Below, in pieces: positions 30,150 through 40,269 of a stretch of 64,000 nt of DNA. The stretch is taken from positions 62,001 to 126,000 of the forward strand of contig NZ_JAUYNV010000058.1 in assembly GCF_030698125.1 (NCBI RefSeq). Reading direction: 5' to 3'. Each line of letters starts with the position of its first letter. Position 1 is the stretch's first letter. Under the pieces are notes generated by a model. That model saw only the letters and a program-made list of their open reading frames with translations. It was not told the origin of the DNA and did no database searches. This DNA is from Methyloversatilis sp. Lineage in GTDB: Bacteria; Pseudomonadota; Gammaproteobacteria; Burkholderiales; Rhodocyclaceae. A program made the translations under genes and the position numbers.

Positions 30150-30920
30150 TTACGCCTTCGTGCGACGGCGGGCAGCCAGACCGATCAGGCCCAGACCAGC
30201 CAGCAGCATGGCGTAGGTTTCCGGTTCCGGGATCGCGGCGATCGGCGCGAAACCTTCGAAGGTCGCGGTGCGCAGCGGCGGCGACAGACCATCCACGCTC
30301 GGCGCCTGACGGATGGTGACCGCGTCGATCAGGTAGGTGAATTCCGTCGCATTGGTCTTCAGCACGTACCAGCCGGTCGTCGGATTGCCTTCTTCGACCG
30401 AAATGTCGGTGCGGAAGTCGACCACGTTGTCGTCGAAAACATCCACTGGATTGGTCGGGCGGGTGCGCACGCCATTCGAGGTGTGGGCTGTCGATTGCAG
30501 GCGGAAATCGTCGTCCGTTGCCGCATACCATCCAACCGACACGTAGTAGTTGGCGTAGCCGCTACGCAGGATGTCGTTGATTTCGACGTCGTATTCCACA
30601 TCCCCGATTTCGATTTCGCCGACGACCAGTTCGAAGCGCGACGCGAACAGCAGTGTGTTGTCGCTGGTGCTGCGATAGACGAAGTCGTAGAAGGTCCCGA
30701 TGTCGGTGCCGTCATAGAGCACCGAGCTGATGCGGCGGGCGGCTTGGGTGTAGCCGGCGCTTTCTGGTGTCCAGTCGAAGCCGAGGAACAGCGGGTCAAC
30801 CGCGGCGTTGTTGATGCCGACGATCCGCAGATCGCCGCTTTCCGGCAGGGCGACGAAGGCGTGCGCTGCGTGGGCGCCCAGGCCCAGCATCAGCGATAGT
30901 GCGATGGTTTTGATTTTCAT
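30150..30920 (-). CDS. PEP-CTERM sorted exported protein (first of a pair)
   Basis: 256 residues with an N-terminal signal peptide (about 1-22, ending near AHA) and a C-terminal PEP-CTERM tail: IPEPETYAMLLAGLGLIG then AARRRTKA. Such tails are recognised by an exosortase, which is not in this window. The mid-region (residues about 28-215) is beta-rich with no recognisable catalytic site. The next gene has a similar layout (YDFVYR-type motif, similar spacing), so the two are distant paralogues. Confidence 0.88.
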   Translation of the reverse strand: MKIKTIALSLMLGLGAHAAHAFVALPESGDLRIVGINNAAVDPLFLGFDWTPESAGYTQAARRISSVLYDGTDIGTFYDFVYRSTSDNTLLFASRFELVVGEIEIGDVEYDVEINDILRSGYANYYVSVGWYAATDDDFRLQSTAHTSNGVRTRPTNPVDVFDDNVVDFRTDISVEEGNPTTGWYVLKTNATEFTYLIDAVTIRQAPSVDGLSPPLRTATFEGFAPIAAIPEPETYAMLLAGLGLIGLAARRRTKA

Positions 30921-30962
30921 GATTTTGTCCTCTTTGACAAGTAGTGTGGAAAACTCTGGCTA

Positions 30963-31838
30963 TCAGGCGCTCATGCGACGACGTGCGATCGTGCCGATCA
31001 TGCCCAGGCCGGCCAGCAGCATTGCGTAGGTGGATGGCTCCGGAATTGGAGCAGTGTTGGTCGGGACAAAGCCGGCAGTGAATGCCTTGACGATCGGCTG
31101 GCCCTCTTCGCCCGCCTGGAAGTAGCCGATCGCGTTGTCGGCGACGGTGTAGTAGGTGGCGTTGGTCTTGATGAGATACAGGCCGCTGTATGGATTGTCT
31201 TCGGACAAGTTGATGTCCGACTGGAAGCTGATCGCATCCGGGTCGTACACGTCTGTCGACCCAAGACCTTGATCGCTGCGTGCAGCGCTGTATAGCCGCA
31301 GATCGAAATCTGACATGTACATCCAAGCTGCCGCCGCGTCGAAAACGGTTCCGTTCTCCTCAAATCCGTAGCGGAAGACGTTGTTCAGTTCAGCATTTTG
31401 CTGTTGACCCGGAAGACCGAGAATCACACGAGTGCCAAATACCAGCTTATTGTCCCGCGAATCTCGATAAACGAAATCATACATATCGCCGATTGCTTGG
31501 CCCGCGAGCTGGACATCTTCCGTTAGCCGATAATCAAGTAGCGTAAGCACTCCACTACCGGTAACTGGTCTCGGAATCGGACCTGATGTCGCAATTGAGT
31601 TGTAGCTGATACTGGAAGCAACTAGCGGAATTAATACGTCTCCGATTTCGGTGGTGACGGTAAATGAAGACGTGATTGTTCTGTCAGTGGCCTCAAGAAA
31701 ATAGCGGTCAGTGTTCTGGTTGTTGGCGCCGCTAAGGCGGAATGGAAACACCTTGTTGAGCTCGGAAAAATCACCTGCTGCCGCGCCCAGACTGGCGCCC
31801 ATCAATATTGTCGCTGCAGCGACGTGCGCTAATTTCAT
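30963..31838 (-). CDS. PEP-CTERM sorted exported protein (second of a pair)
   Basis: 291 residues with a signal peptide (ends about residue 22) and the tail IPEPSTYAMLLAGLGMIG followed by TIARRRMSA. It shares with the gene at 30150 the MYDFVYRDSRDNKLVFGTR-type strand and the NATxYTVxDN-like region near the end. Codon use is less GC-biased than in the pqq genes. It probably forms an exopolysaccharide-associated extracellular protein, but its function is unknown. Confidence 0.85.
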   Translation of the reverse strand: MKLAHVAAATILMGASLGAAAGDFSELNKVFPFRLSGANNQNTDRYFLEATDRTITSSFTVTTEIGDVLIPLVASSISYNSIATSGPIPRPVTGSGVLTLLDYRLTEDVQLAGQAIGDMYDFVYRDSRDNKLVFGTRVILGLPGQQQNAELNNVFRYGFEENGTVFDAAAAWMYMSDFDLRLYSAARSDQGLGSTDVYDPDAISFQSDINLSEDNPYSGLYLIKTNATYYTVADNAIGYFQAGEEGQPIVKAFTAGFVPTNTAPIPEPSTYAMLLAGLGMIGTIARRRMSA

Positions 31839-31959
31839 GATGCGATCTCCTTGTTGAAGTGATGCAGGGTGAAGCGATTATTCGGAGGACACGTAACTGC
31901 CCTGCTGTGTCTCTTGTTGTAATCGATCATTGTCTGATCGATGCAAAACGATCCGGTGT

Positions 31960-34560
31960 TCATGACCCGAATGCGTAGTTGAGGCCGAACCACACGGCGC
32001 GCGGCGCTCCGGGGCCGACAAAAAGCGAATGCGTCCAGTCGAAGGAGTTGTAATTGAATCCTGAGGAATCCCTTGCGCCGAACGATCCGGAGGTAAATGG
32101 ATTGACAGCGAGGTCAGCGGCGGTGGTGTATCGGCGGTCGAAAATGTTGTCGACCTTGCAGAACAGGGAAATATTTTTGTCTACCCGGTAATTCGCATTG
32201 AAATTGAACACAGCGAAGCCGGAAGTCCTGCCCTTGCCGACATAGCGTTTTCCAAGACCGGGGATTTGCGCGTTTCCAGTCAGGTCCGTGCCGCCTGGTT
32301 CCGATTCGTTGTTTTCGTTGCCGCGTGCAAACACAAAGGATTGCGCCACCATCGAAAATCCAAATGTGAAATTGCTGGTGACATCCATATTCCAGCCGAG
32401 GCGGAACGAATGCTTCGGAAGCCCCGGAATGACGTCACCTGGATTGATTTCGAAGTCGTTTACCCGCCCCTGGGTACGATCCGCGGAGCTGTTCGATTGA
32501 TTGACGATGGTGGCGCTGGATTCGAAGGTGGCATTCAGGCGGCTGTAGCCGGCACGCAGCGAATGGCGACCGAATTTGCCTTTCAGATTGAGTTCGAAAC
32601 CGTCGCGCTCGGTCTTGCCGAAGGTGTCGAACACGCCGCGGTTGCGCTGGCCGAGCGACACGAACAGGATGTCGTCGGTCAGTTCGGTCCGGTAAGCCGT
32701 GGCGCTCCACGACAACTGTCCGTTCAGGCTGGTACCTCTGAGACCGAGCTCCGTCGTCAGCGACCTGACCTGTGGCAGGAAAGGGTCGGAGGTCAGCGAG
32801 GTGGGAATGGTGCAGCCGAGATTCTTGCCGTCATTCAGCCCGTTCGGATCTTCGAGCGTCTTGTCGCGTGCGCAACCCAATTCGATGACCGATGGCACGC
32901 GCGAACCGCGGCTTACGTTGCCATAGACGTTCAGGTCCTGCGCCGGCAGCCAGGACACGCCGAACGATGGATTCAGACTGCGGTAGCCGTAATCACCTGT
33001 AGAGCAGAGAAATCGGGTGCCAATCGCAGACAAGGTTCCGCAGACTTCTGCGCGATTGTTGAAGAAATTCGAGGTGAATTGGTAAAGCGGAATTGGTTTG
33101 TCCGACTGCAGTTCATTCTTGACACGCGAGTAACTGAGCCGTGCGCCATAGGTGATGAACAGGTTGGGCGCCGCTGTCCAGGTGTCACTGAAGAACAGCG
33201 CCGCGGTCCGGCTCGACCCGGTCAGATTGTTTCGGACGATGTCCTGACTCAGCGCGAGCAGACCCAGATCCACCTCGCGTGAAGGGTCGAGGAACACGGT
33301 GCGTTCGGAATCGATGAAGCCGAGCCGCTGGCTCTGCCGGAAGTCGACGTCGCTCCAGTCGAAGGAAGTGCCGACGACGATCTGATGTGTTTCACTGATC
33401 TGCGTGAATTGCAGGGCGACGCCTTCCGAGCGCTGATCCGAGCGGCTGAAATTGAACAGTCCGTTCGGTGCCAACCCGGCACACCCCGGATAGGTCGGTC
33501 CGATGTTCTGATCCAGCGCGCCATTCGGTGAACCGAAACCGTCCGGGCAACTGACGCCCAGCCGGTTCGCGCTGGCGCCCTGGTCGAAGTCGTCCCACAC
33601 GTCGCCACCCGTGCCCTTCTGCTTCAGGTCACGGCGATACATCTGCAGCGCGACGCTCGATGACTCGCTGATGTCGAAACGGACGCGACCGGTCAGATGA
33701 TTCAGGTCGTTGATGTTCTCGTCCGGTGACGTGAACACCGAATTCGGACTTTCACGCCACTGTTCTTCCGGGATCAGGCCGTTGCCGACCAGGGTGTTTT
33801 CGGCCTTCAGCAGGCTGAGCGTGGCTTCCGTCGACGTGCCGCGGATGTCGATACGGCCGAAGTACTGGCGCACGCTGGTCGGCGAGTTGGTTCGCCAACC
33901 ATCTTCATCGAACTTGTTGAGCGCGAAGAATCCGGCCAGCGGGCCCGAGTTGCCACCCGCGGCGAGCTGGTACTGACGTCGGCCAAACGCACCACCGAGC
34001 GCGGAAAACTCCACCTTCGGACTGGTAAAGCCCGATTTCGTATTGACCGAGATCGCACCGCCCAGCGTGTTGTGACCGAACATCGGATTGGACCCGGGCA
34101 GGAGGTCCATGCGCAGGATCGCGATGTTGGGGATCAGGTCCCAGTTAACGACGTCGCCGAACGCCTCGTTGATGCGCACGCCGTCGAGATAGACCGACAG
34201 GCCCTGCGGCGTGCCGATCAGCGGCGAAGCCGCAAAGCCGCGGAAATTCAGGTCCTGCTGGAACGGATTTCCGGCGTAGTCATTGACGTTGATCGACTGG
34301 AACTGCAGGTTCATCGCTTCCGTCAGCGACACCGCGCCCGACTGCTGCAACTCGTCGCCGGTGAGGCTCTGGACGTTCGACGTCGTTTGCTGCTCGTCGA
34401 GCACCACCCCCGGCAGCGGCGTGATCACGCGCGGTGCGCGGATTTCGACCGTCGGCAGTTCCTTGACCGGCTCTTCCTGCGCACAGACGACGGCACTCGC
34501 GCTCAGCAGGGCGAGCGCGGCCGGGGTCAGGCGAAATGTCAGGGGATGCGAGGGTTTCAT
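31960..34560 (-). CDS. TonB-dependent outer-membrane receptor
   Basis: 866 residues with a signal peptide (ends near VVCA), a TonB-box-like ELPTVEIRAP at about residue 34, then a plug domain (about 55-170) with NFRGFAASPLIGTPQGLSVY, DGVRINEAFGD and GHNTLGGAISVNTKSGF. The rest is a 22-stranded barrel. It ends in NYAFGS and lacks the usual terminal Phe or Trp. The substrate is unknown. Proximity to pqq suggests a metal or redox-cofactor role, but this is inference only. Confidence 0.88.
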   Translation of the reverse strand: MKPSHPLTFRLTPAALALLSASAVVCAQEEPVKELPTVEIRAPRVITPLPGVVLDEQQTTSNVQSLTGDELQQSGAVSLTEAMNLQFQSINVNDYAGNPFQQDLNFRGFAASPLIGTPQGLSVYLDGVRINEAFGDVVNWDLIPNIAILRMDLLPGSNPMFGHNTLGGAISVNTKSGFTSPKVEFSALGGAFGRRQYQLAAGGNSGPLAGFFALNKFDEDGWRTNSPTSVRQYFGRIDIRGTSTEATLSLLKAENTLVGNGLIPEEQWRESPNSVFTSPDENINDLNHLTGRVRFDISESSSVALQMYRRDLKQKGTGGDVWDDFDQGASANRLGVSCPDGFGSPNGALDQNIGPTYPGCAGLAPNGLFNFSRSDQRSEGVALQFTQISETHQIVVGTSFDWSDVDFRQSQRLGFIDSERTVFLDPSREVDLGLLALSQDIVRNNLTGSSRTAALFFSDTWTAAPNLFITYGARLSYSRVKNELQSDKPIPLYQFTSNFFNNRAEVCGTLSAIGTRFLCSTGDYGYRSLNPSFGVSWLPAQDLNVYGNVSRGSRVPSVIELGCARDKTLEDPNGLNDGKNLGCTIPTSLTSDPFLPQVRSLTTELGLRGTSLNGQLSWSATAYRTELTDDILFVSLGQRNRGVFDTFGKTERDGFELNLKGKFGRHSLRAGYSRLNATFESSATIVNQSNSSADRTQGRVNDFEINPGDVIPGLPKHSFRLGWNMDVTSNFTFGFSMVAQSFVFARGNENNESEPGGTDLTGNAQIPGLGKRYVGKGRTSGFAVFNFNANYRVDKNISLFCKVDNIFDRRYTTAADLAVNPFTSGSFGARDSSGFNYNSFDWTHSLFVGPGAPRAVWFGLNYAFGS

Positions 34561-34653
34561 CGGGAAACGTGTAGGACGGCTCCCTACACGATCGATAGCT
34601 GTTTATTTCCCTCGCTTCTACCGACTGTTCCGACGTGACCACAGGGAAGATGT

Positions 34654-34681
34654 CCCGATATTTTCATATCGGGAAAATATC
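34654..34681. promoter_or_regulatory. Overlapping palindromes upstream of the TonB receptor
   Basis: CCCGATAT-TTTC-ATATCGGG (34654-34673) overlaps GATATTTTC-N7-GAAAATATC (34657-34681). They lie about 95 bases upstream of the receptor start, in an AT-rich gap between tex and the receptor, and look like an operator for a dimeric repressor. Confidence 0.5.
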
Positions 34682-34691
34682 CCTTTTAATT

Positions 34692-34730
34692 ATTGCGCTA
34701 TGTAAAAATCAGTGATTGCGCTAAGTAAAA
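34692..34730. repeat. Direct repeat upstream of the TonB receptor
   Basis: ATTGCGCTATGTAAAA (34692-34707) and ATTGCGCTAAGTAAAA (34715-34730) are spaced 23 bases apart, just beyond the palindromes, and may be a second regulator site. The rest of the 34561-34922 gap shows no gene. Confidence 0.5.
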
Positions 34731-34922
34731 CGCAATGGAATAAGTGGCTTGGCTGATCGCGTTGATGGGCTGCAAACCCCGGTGAGACCTCGCGCTTCGC
34801 AACGATCGGGCAGGCGGAAATGTGCAGATGGGCGGGTGCGTTTATTCTTCAATGCACCACACCGCAATCCGGGTCCGAAAGGGATGTTGCCTGTCGTCGA
34901 CGGGCACTGCTCCCGCGCCGGG

Positions 34923-37250
34923 TCAGCGCTTGCTGGCCTTCGCGAAAGCGGCCGCCAGTGCATTGTTGGCCGCCGGGGCATCCTGCCCGCGCTCGCTGCG
35001 TCGTGCGTCGGCCTGCCGGGCCGGCGGACGCGCGTCCTTCGTGGCCGGCTTGCGCGCCACCTCGTCGCCCAGGCGCATGGTCAGCGCGATGCGCTTGCGC
35101 GCGAGGTCGACCTCGACCACCTTCACCTTGACGATGTCGCCGGCCTTCACCACCTCGGCCGGGTCCTTCACGTAGCGGTTGGCGATGGCCGACACGTGCA
35201 CCAGGCCGTCCTGATGCACGCCGATGTCGACGAAGGCACCGAAGTTGGTCACGTTGGTCACCACGCCTTCGAGCAGCATGCCGGGTTCGAGGTCCTTCAG
35301 CTGTTCGATGCCGTCGCGGAAGGTCGCCGCGCGGAATTCCGGACGCGGATCGCGGCCGGGCTTTTCCAGCTCGCGCAGGATGTCCTGCACCGTGGGCAGG
35401 CCGAAGCGTTCGTCGGCGTACTTCTGCGCCGACAGCGCCTTGACGGTCTCCGCATCGCCGATCAGTTCGCGCGCCTTCTTCTTCACGTCGGCCAGGATGC
35501 GCTCGACCACCGGATAGGCTTCCGGGTGCACCGCCGAGGCGTCGAGCGGGTTGTCGCCGTTCATGATGCGCAGGAAGCCGGCGCACTGCTCGAAGGTCTT
35601 GTCGCCGAGCCGCGGCACCGACAGCAGTGCCTTGCGCGACGGGAACGCACCGTTGGCGTCGCGATGCGCCACGATGTTCTGCGCCAATGTGGCGTTCAGT
35701 CCCGATATGCGCGCCAGCAGCGGCACGGATGCGGTATTCACATCGACGCCGACCGCATTCACGCAGTCTTCGACCACGGCGTCGAGCGAACGGGCGAGCC
35801 GGGTCTGACTGACATCGTGCTGGTACTGGCCGACGCCGATCGCCTTCGGGTCGATCTTCACCAGTTCGGCCAGCGGATCCTGCAGCCGGCGGGCGATCGA
35901 CACGGCGCCGCGCAGGCTCACGTCCAGCCCCGGAAACTCTTTCGCGGCCAGTTCGGACGCCGAATACACCGACGCGCCCGCTTCCGACACGACGATCTTC
36001 GTCATTGCGAGTTCGGACTTCAACTTCATCAGGTCGGCCGCCAGCTTGTCGGTTTCCCGGCTCGCCGTGCCATTGCCGATGGCGATCAACTGCACGCCGT
36101 GCTTCGCGGCGAGGCCGGACAGCACGTGCAGCGAGCCGTCCCAGTCGCGGCGTGGCTCGTGCGGGTAGATGGTCGCGGTATCGACCAGCTTGCCGGTGGC
36201 GTCCACCACCGCCACCTTCACGCCGGTGCGGATGCCGGGGTCCAGCCCCATCGTCACACGCGGTCCGGCCGGCGCGGCGAGCAGCAGGTCCTTCAGGTTC
36301 TTGGCGAACACGCGGATCGCTTCCAGTTCGGCGCGCGCGCGCAACTCGTTCATCAGATCGAGCTCGACATGCACAGACAGCTTCACGTTCCAGGTCCAGC
36401 GGGCCGTTTCGACCAGCCAGCGGTCGGCCGCGCGACCGTTGTCGCGGATGCCGGCATGCACCATCACGCGCCGCTCGCACGGGTTCGGCTCGGCGCTGCG
36501 CGCGCCGTCTTCCGGGTCGGTATCGAGCGCCAGCTTCACCCGCAGCACGTCTTCGTTGCGGCCGCGGAACAGCGCCAGCGCGCGGTGCGACGGAATGTCG
36601 GCCAGTTTTTCGCGGTAGGCGAAGTAGTCGCGGAACTTGGCCGCTTCGGCGTCGGTGTCCTTGCCGTCGGCCACCGCCGCGACCACCACGCCGTGTTCGG
36701 CCACGTGGCTGCGCAGCGCGCCGACCAGTTCGGCGCTTTCGGCGAAGCGTTCCATCAGGATCTGGCGCGCGCCGTCGAGCACCGCCTTGGTGTCGGCGAA
36801 ACCTGCTTCGACGTTCAGGTAAGCCGCGGCTTCGGCCTCCGGCGTCAGCGTCGGATCGGCCAGCAGCGCGTCGGCCAGCGGTTCGATGCCCGCTTCGCGC
36901 GCGATCTGCGCCTTGGTGCGGCGCTTCTGCTTGTATGGCAGGTAGAGGTCTTCCAGCCGCTGCTTGGTGTCGGCGTTCTCGACCTCGCCGCGCAGCGCCG
37001 GGGTGAGCTTGCCCTGTTCGTCGATGCTGGCGATCACGGCGGCGCGCCGCTCTTCCAGTTCGCGCATGTATACAAGGCGTTCTTCGAGCAGGCGCAACTG
37101 CGTGTCGTCCAGCCCGCCGGTCACTTCCTTGCGGTAGCGCGAAATGAAGGGCACGGAGGCGCCTTCGTCCAGCAGGGCGACGGCGGCATTGACCTGTTGC
37201 GGGCGCGCGCCCAGTTCGGCGGCGAGGCGTTGTTCGATCGGAGGGAGCAT
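34923..37250 (-). CDS. tex: Tex-like RNA-binding transcription accessory protein
   Basis: 775 residues, the usual Tex length. The N-terminal Tex domain is followed by a YqgF-like RNase H fold ([18 protein letters not shown], about residues 330-347), a helix-hairpin-helix region ([20 protein letters not shown]) and a C-terminal S1 RNA-binding domain ([20 protein letters not shown], then the conserved [18 protein letters not shown]). Tex is essential or fitness-linked in many bacteria and interacts with RNA polymerase. The start is [15 protein letters not shown]. Confidence 0.92.
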   Translation of the reverse strand: MLPPIEQRLAAELGARPQQVNAAVALLDEGASVPFISRYRKEVTGGLDDTQLRLLEERLVYMRELEERRAAVIASIDEQGKLTPALRGEVENADTKQRLEDLYLPYKQKRRTKAQIAREAGIEPLADALLADPTLTPEAEAAAYLNVEAGFADTKAVLDGARQILMERFAESAELVGALRSHVAEHGVVVAAVADGKDTDAEAAKFRDYFAYREKLADIPSHRALALFRGRNEDVLRVKLALDTDPEDGARSAEPNPCERRVMVHAGIRDNGRAADRWLVETARWTWNVKLSVHVELDLMNELRARAELEAIRVFAKNLKDLLLAAPAGPRVTMGLDPGIRTGVKVAVVDATGKLVDTATIYPHEPRRDWDGSLHVLSGLAAKHGVQLIAIGNGTASRETDKLAADLMKLKSELAMTKIVVSEAGASVYSASELAAKEFPGLDVSLRGAVSIARRLQDPLAELVKIDPKAIGVGQYQHDVSQTRLARSLDAVVEDCVNAVGVDVNTASVPLLARISGLNATLAQNIVAHRDANGAFPSRKALLSVPRLGDKTFEQCAGFLRIMNGDNPLDASAVHPEAYPVVERILADVKKKARELIGDAETVKALSAQKYADERFGLPTVQDILRELEKPGRDPRPEFRAATFRDGIEQLKDLEPGMLLEGVVTNVTNFGAFVDIGVHQDGLVHVSAIANRYVKDPAEVVKAGDIVKVKVVEVDLARKRIALTMRLGDEVARKPATKDARPPARQADARRSERGQDAPAANNALAAAFAKASKR

Positions 37251-37365
37251 GGGCGACGGGCAGGGGCAGCGTGGAAGGCGCGAACCCTACCCAAGCGCGC
37301 CCTGCGCCGCAAGCGTTGAACCTCCTGCCACAACGGGGCGACTCTTGTTCACCCCGTCCGTCGTA

Positions 37366-37965
37366 TCAGCTTGCAGCGCGGTGAGCGCGCCGTGCCGCCC
37401 AGCCGATCAGGCCCAGTCCGCCCAGCAGCATTGCCCAGGTTTCGGGTTCCGGAACCGGCGCGAGGAAGCCACGGATTTCGCCGCCCGGGAATTCCGAACT
37501 GTGCAGGTTCAGGTAGGCCTTGCCGTCGTTGAGGCCGGCCAGCAGCACGCTGTAGGCGCTGTCTGCTGTGCCGCCGTTCGCGGTGATGAAGGCGGGGTTG
37601 TAGCTCGTTGCCAGCTTCATGTCGAAGGTTTCCATGTAGCTGCCGGACGTCACGCCAGCCGGAAACCCCGGAAACGTGGGCGTCGGGGTCGCAACGCCTG
37701 CGGTGCCTTCGCTGGCGAGCGCCGTACAGCAATGGATGTGCGCCACGGTCAGCGTGCCGAGCAATCCGCTGAAGCTGGCGTCGATGGTCATCGTCCGCAG
37801 ATCGAGATCCAGTGTCAGCGTAACGCGGCCGGCTCCCGGCGACTCGTTGGGGGGCGCCTCGGCCGGGCCGCTGAGCGTGGCGAAGTATTCGACCTCCTGG
37901 GCAAAGGCTGGCGATGCAAGGCTGGTGGCGGCAAGCAGCACGGCAACAACGCGAATCCTGTTCAT
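37366..37965 (-). CDS. CHRD-domain PEP-CTERM protein
   Basis: 199 residues, starting at the ATG preceded on its strand by CCGGAGGTC. It has a signal peptide (ends SPAFA), a CHRD domain at about 25-160 (YFATLSGPAEAPPNESPG, then VAHIHCCTAL, then the NLHSSEFPGGEIRG motif), and a PEP-CTERM tail VPEPETWAMLLGGLGLIG. CHRD domains are found in secreted proteins of unknown binding role. The cysteine pair in HIHCC may bind a metal, but that is a guess. Confidence 0.85.
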   Translation of the reverse strand: MNRIRVVAVLLAATSLASPAFAQEVEYFATLSGPAEAPPNESPGAGRVTLTLDLDLRTMTIDASFSGLLGTLTVAHIHCCTALASEGTAGVATPTPTFPGFPAGVTSGSYMETFDMKLATSYNPAFITANGGTADSAYSVLLAGLNDGKAYLNLHSSEFPGGEIRGFLAPVPEPETWAMLLGGLGLIGWAARRAHRAAS

Positions 37966-38175
37966 GGGTCTGACCTCCGGAAGGGGTGAAACGACAGAAG
38001 ACGGTCTGAACGGACCCAGGGGCCGACAGGCCACAATGACTCCGATCCTTACTGGATAGTGCAAAAAGCTTACGTGCGACAGCAGTATCTGGATGCAGTC
38101 CTGCACCCGGAGGGCGGGATAACCGGGATAACATCGGCTTGCCCTGTATCCAGCGTCACCCGACGCGATCTCCCC

Positions 38176-40182
38176 ATGCTGTCCGACATGAACGCACCGC
38201 AACGCGAGGCGGTGAAATACCTCGACGGTCCGTTGCTGGTGCTCGCCGGCGCCGGCTCCGGCAAGACGCGCGTCATCACGCGCAAGATCGGCTATCTGGT
38301 GAATGAATGCGGCATCGAGCCGCGCCACATCGCGGCCATCACCTTCACCAACAAGGCGGCAAAGGAAATGCAGGAGCGCGCGTCGCATCTGCTCGACGGC
38401 CGCGCCGCCCGGCAACTCAACATATCGACCTTCCATGCGCTGGGCGTCAAGCTGCTGCGCATCGAAGCGAAGGCGGCCGGACTGAAGCCGACGTTTTCCA
38501 TCCTGGACGCGTCCGACGCGCTGTCGGTCGTGCAGGACATATCGAAGGAATCCGACAAGGCGCGCCTGCGTGCGCTGGTGTCGCGCATGTCCGGCTGGAA
38601 GAACGCGCTGCTGACCCCCGCGGCCGTTGCGCCGCTCGTCACCAACGAAGCCGAAGCGATCACGCTGCGCGTCTATGAAGAGTATGAACGCACGCTGCGC
38701 GCGTATCAGGCGGTCGATTTCGACGACCTGATCGGTCTGCCCGCGCGCCTGCTCGAAACTGACCCCGACCTGCTGGCGCGCTGGCAGTCGCGGCTGCGCT
38801 ACCTGCTGATCGACGAATACCAGGACACCAACCGCTGCCAGTACCAGATCGTGAAGCTGCTGGCCGGCAGCCGTGGCGCATTCACCGCGGTCGGCGACGA
38901 CGATCAGGCCATCTACGCCTGGCGCGGCGCCGACGTGGAAAACCTGCGCACGCTGCAGACCGATTACCCGAAGCTCAAGGTGATCAAGCTGGAACAGAAC
39001 TACCGTTCGATGCAGCGCATCCTCGCCGCGGCGAACACGCTCATTTCCAGCAACCAGAAGCTGTTCGAGAAGAAGCTGTGGTCCGACATGGGGCGTGGCG
39101 ACCCGATCACGCTGATGGTGGCGCGCGACGCCGAGCACGAAGCCGAATGCATCGCCATGCGCATCGCCGCGCACAAGTTCGAACACCGCGGCAAGTTCGG
39201 TGACTACGCGGTGCTGTACCGCGGCAACCATCAGGCGCGCGTGATCGAAACCGCGCTGCGCGAACAGAAGATTCCGTATCTGGTCAGCGGCGGCCAGTCC
39301 TTCTTCGATCGCGCCGAGATCAAGGACGTGATGGCCTATCTGCGGCTGGTCGCCAACAGCGACGACGACCCGGCCTTCATCCGTGCGGTGACCACGCCGC
39401 GCCGCGGCATCGGTGGCACCAGTCTCGAAACGCTCGGCACCTATGCCGGCGAGCGTCACATCAGCCTGTTCGCCGCGCTGTTCGAAACCGGCGCCGAACA
39501 TGCGCTGCCGGCGCGCGCACTCACGCCGCTGCGCGAATTCGGCGACTTCATCAACCGGCTCGAATGGCGCGCCCGCACCGAAGCACCGCGCCTGTTGCTC
39601 GAAGACCTGCTGCGCGGCATCGGCTACGAAACCTGGCTGTTCGAACAGTTCGAACCGAAGGAGGCGGAAACGCGCTGGAACAACGTGCGTGACTTCGTCG
39701 ACTGGATGGGGCGCAAGGGCGAGGAAGACGGCAAGACGCTGCTCGAACTGACGCAGACCGTCGCGCTGATCACGATGCTCGACAAGCGGGACGACGACGA
39801 GGCGCGCGACGCGGTGCAGCTGTCCACGCTGCATGCTTCGAAGGGACTTGAATACCCGCACGTGTTCCTGGTCGGGCTGGAGGAGGGCATCCTGCCGCAC
39901 CGCGAATCGATCGAAGAAGGACGCATCGAGGAAGAGCGCCGGCTGATGTATGTCGGCATCACGCGGGCACGGCGCACGCTGACGCTGAGCTATTGCGAGC
40001 GGCGGCGCAGCGGGCGCGAATCGCGCGACTGCGAGCCGTCGCGCTTCATCGCCGAAATGGGCGAGGACGTGCAGCGCCCGAACACCGACGCCGCGCCCAA
40101 AGCCGAACAGCGCGCCGCCAACGTGGCGCGGCTGGAATCGCTGAAGGCTTTGCTGGGCGGCACGCCGACGCCCAAAGCATAG
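38176..40182 (+). CDS. rep: ATP-dependent DNA helicase Rep (UvrD family)
   Basis: 668 residues from ATG 38176. The frame is open upstream to 38059, but the conserved N-terminal MLSDMNAPQREAV begins here. Superfamily 1 motifs: Walker A AGAGSGKTRVITRKIGYL (about 24-41), DEYQDTNRCQYQ for Walker B, GDDDQAIYAWRGA and the QLSTLHASKGLEYPHVFLVG region. Rep unwinds DNA 3' to 5' and helps replication forks past obstacles. The last 50 residues are a low-complexity tail. Confidence 0.93.
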   Translation: MLSDMNAPQREAVKYLDGPLLVLAGAGSGKTRVITRKIGYLVNECGIEPRHIAAITFTNKAAKEMQERASHLLDGRAARQLNISTFHALGVKLLRIEAKAAGLKPTFSILDASDALSVVQDISKESDKARLRALVSRMSGWKNALLTPAAVAPLVTNEAEAITLRVYEEYERTLRAYQAVDFDDLIGLPARLLETDPDLLARWQSRLRYLLIDEYQDTNRCQYQIVKLLAGSRGAFTAVGDDDQAIYAWRGADVENLRTLQTDYPKLKVIKLEQNYRSMQRILAAANTLISSNQKLFEKKLWSDMGRGDPITLMVARDAEHEAECIAMRIAAHKFEHRGKFGDYAVLYRGNHQARVIETALREQKIPYLVSGGQSFFDRAEIKDVMAYLRLVANSDDDPAFIRAVTTPRRGIGGTSLETLGTYAGERHISLFAALFETGAEHALPARALTPLREFGDFINRLEWRARTEAPRLLLEDLLRGIGYETWLFEQFEPKEAETRWNNVRDFVDWMGRKGEEDGKTLLELTQTVALITMLDKRDDDEARDAVQLSTLHASKGLEYPHVFLVGLEEGILPHRESIEEGRIEEERRLMYVGITRARRTLTLSYCERRRSGRESRDCEPSRFIAEMGEDVQRPNTDAAPKAEQRAANVARLESLKALLGGTPTPKA

Positions 40183-40227
40183 GTGGGTGCGAGTGCACGG
40201 CGCGCCGGCACCCTGCGGACATAAAAA

Positions 40228-40250
40228 AGCCCGCCGGGTCGCGGCGGGCT
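40228..40250. terminator. Hairpin terminator between rep and cytochrome c
   Basis: AGCCCGCCG pairs with CGGCGGGCT across a five-base loop, flanked by an A run and TTTT. It can stop both the rep (plus) and the cytochrome (minus) transcripts. Confidence 0.85.
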
Positions 40251-40269
40251 TTTCCGGAAGCGGGTCGGC

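Noticed and set aside
34749-37319. 856-codon plus-strand frame over tex
   Set aside because: Antisense of tex, where every Tex motif lies on the minus strand.
37366-39900. 844-codon minus-strand frame joining rep antisense to the CHRD protein
   Set aside because: The CHRD/PEP-CTERM gene starts at 37965 after a signal peptide and ribosome site; the rest is rep antisense.
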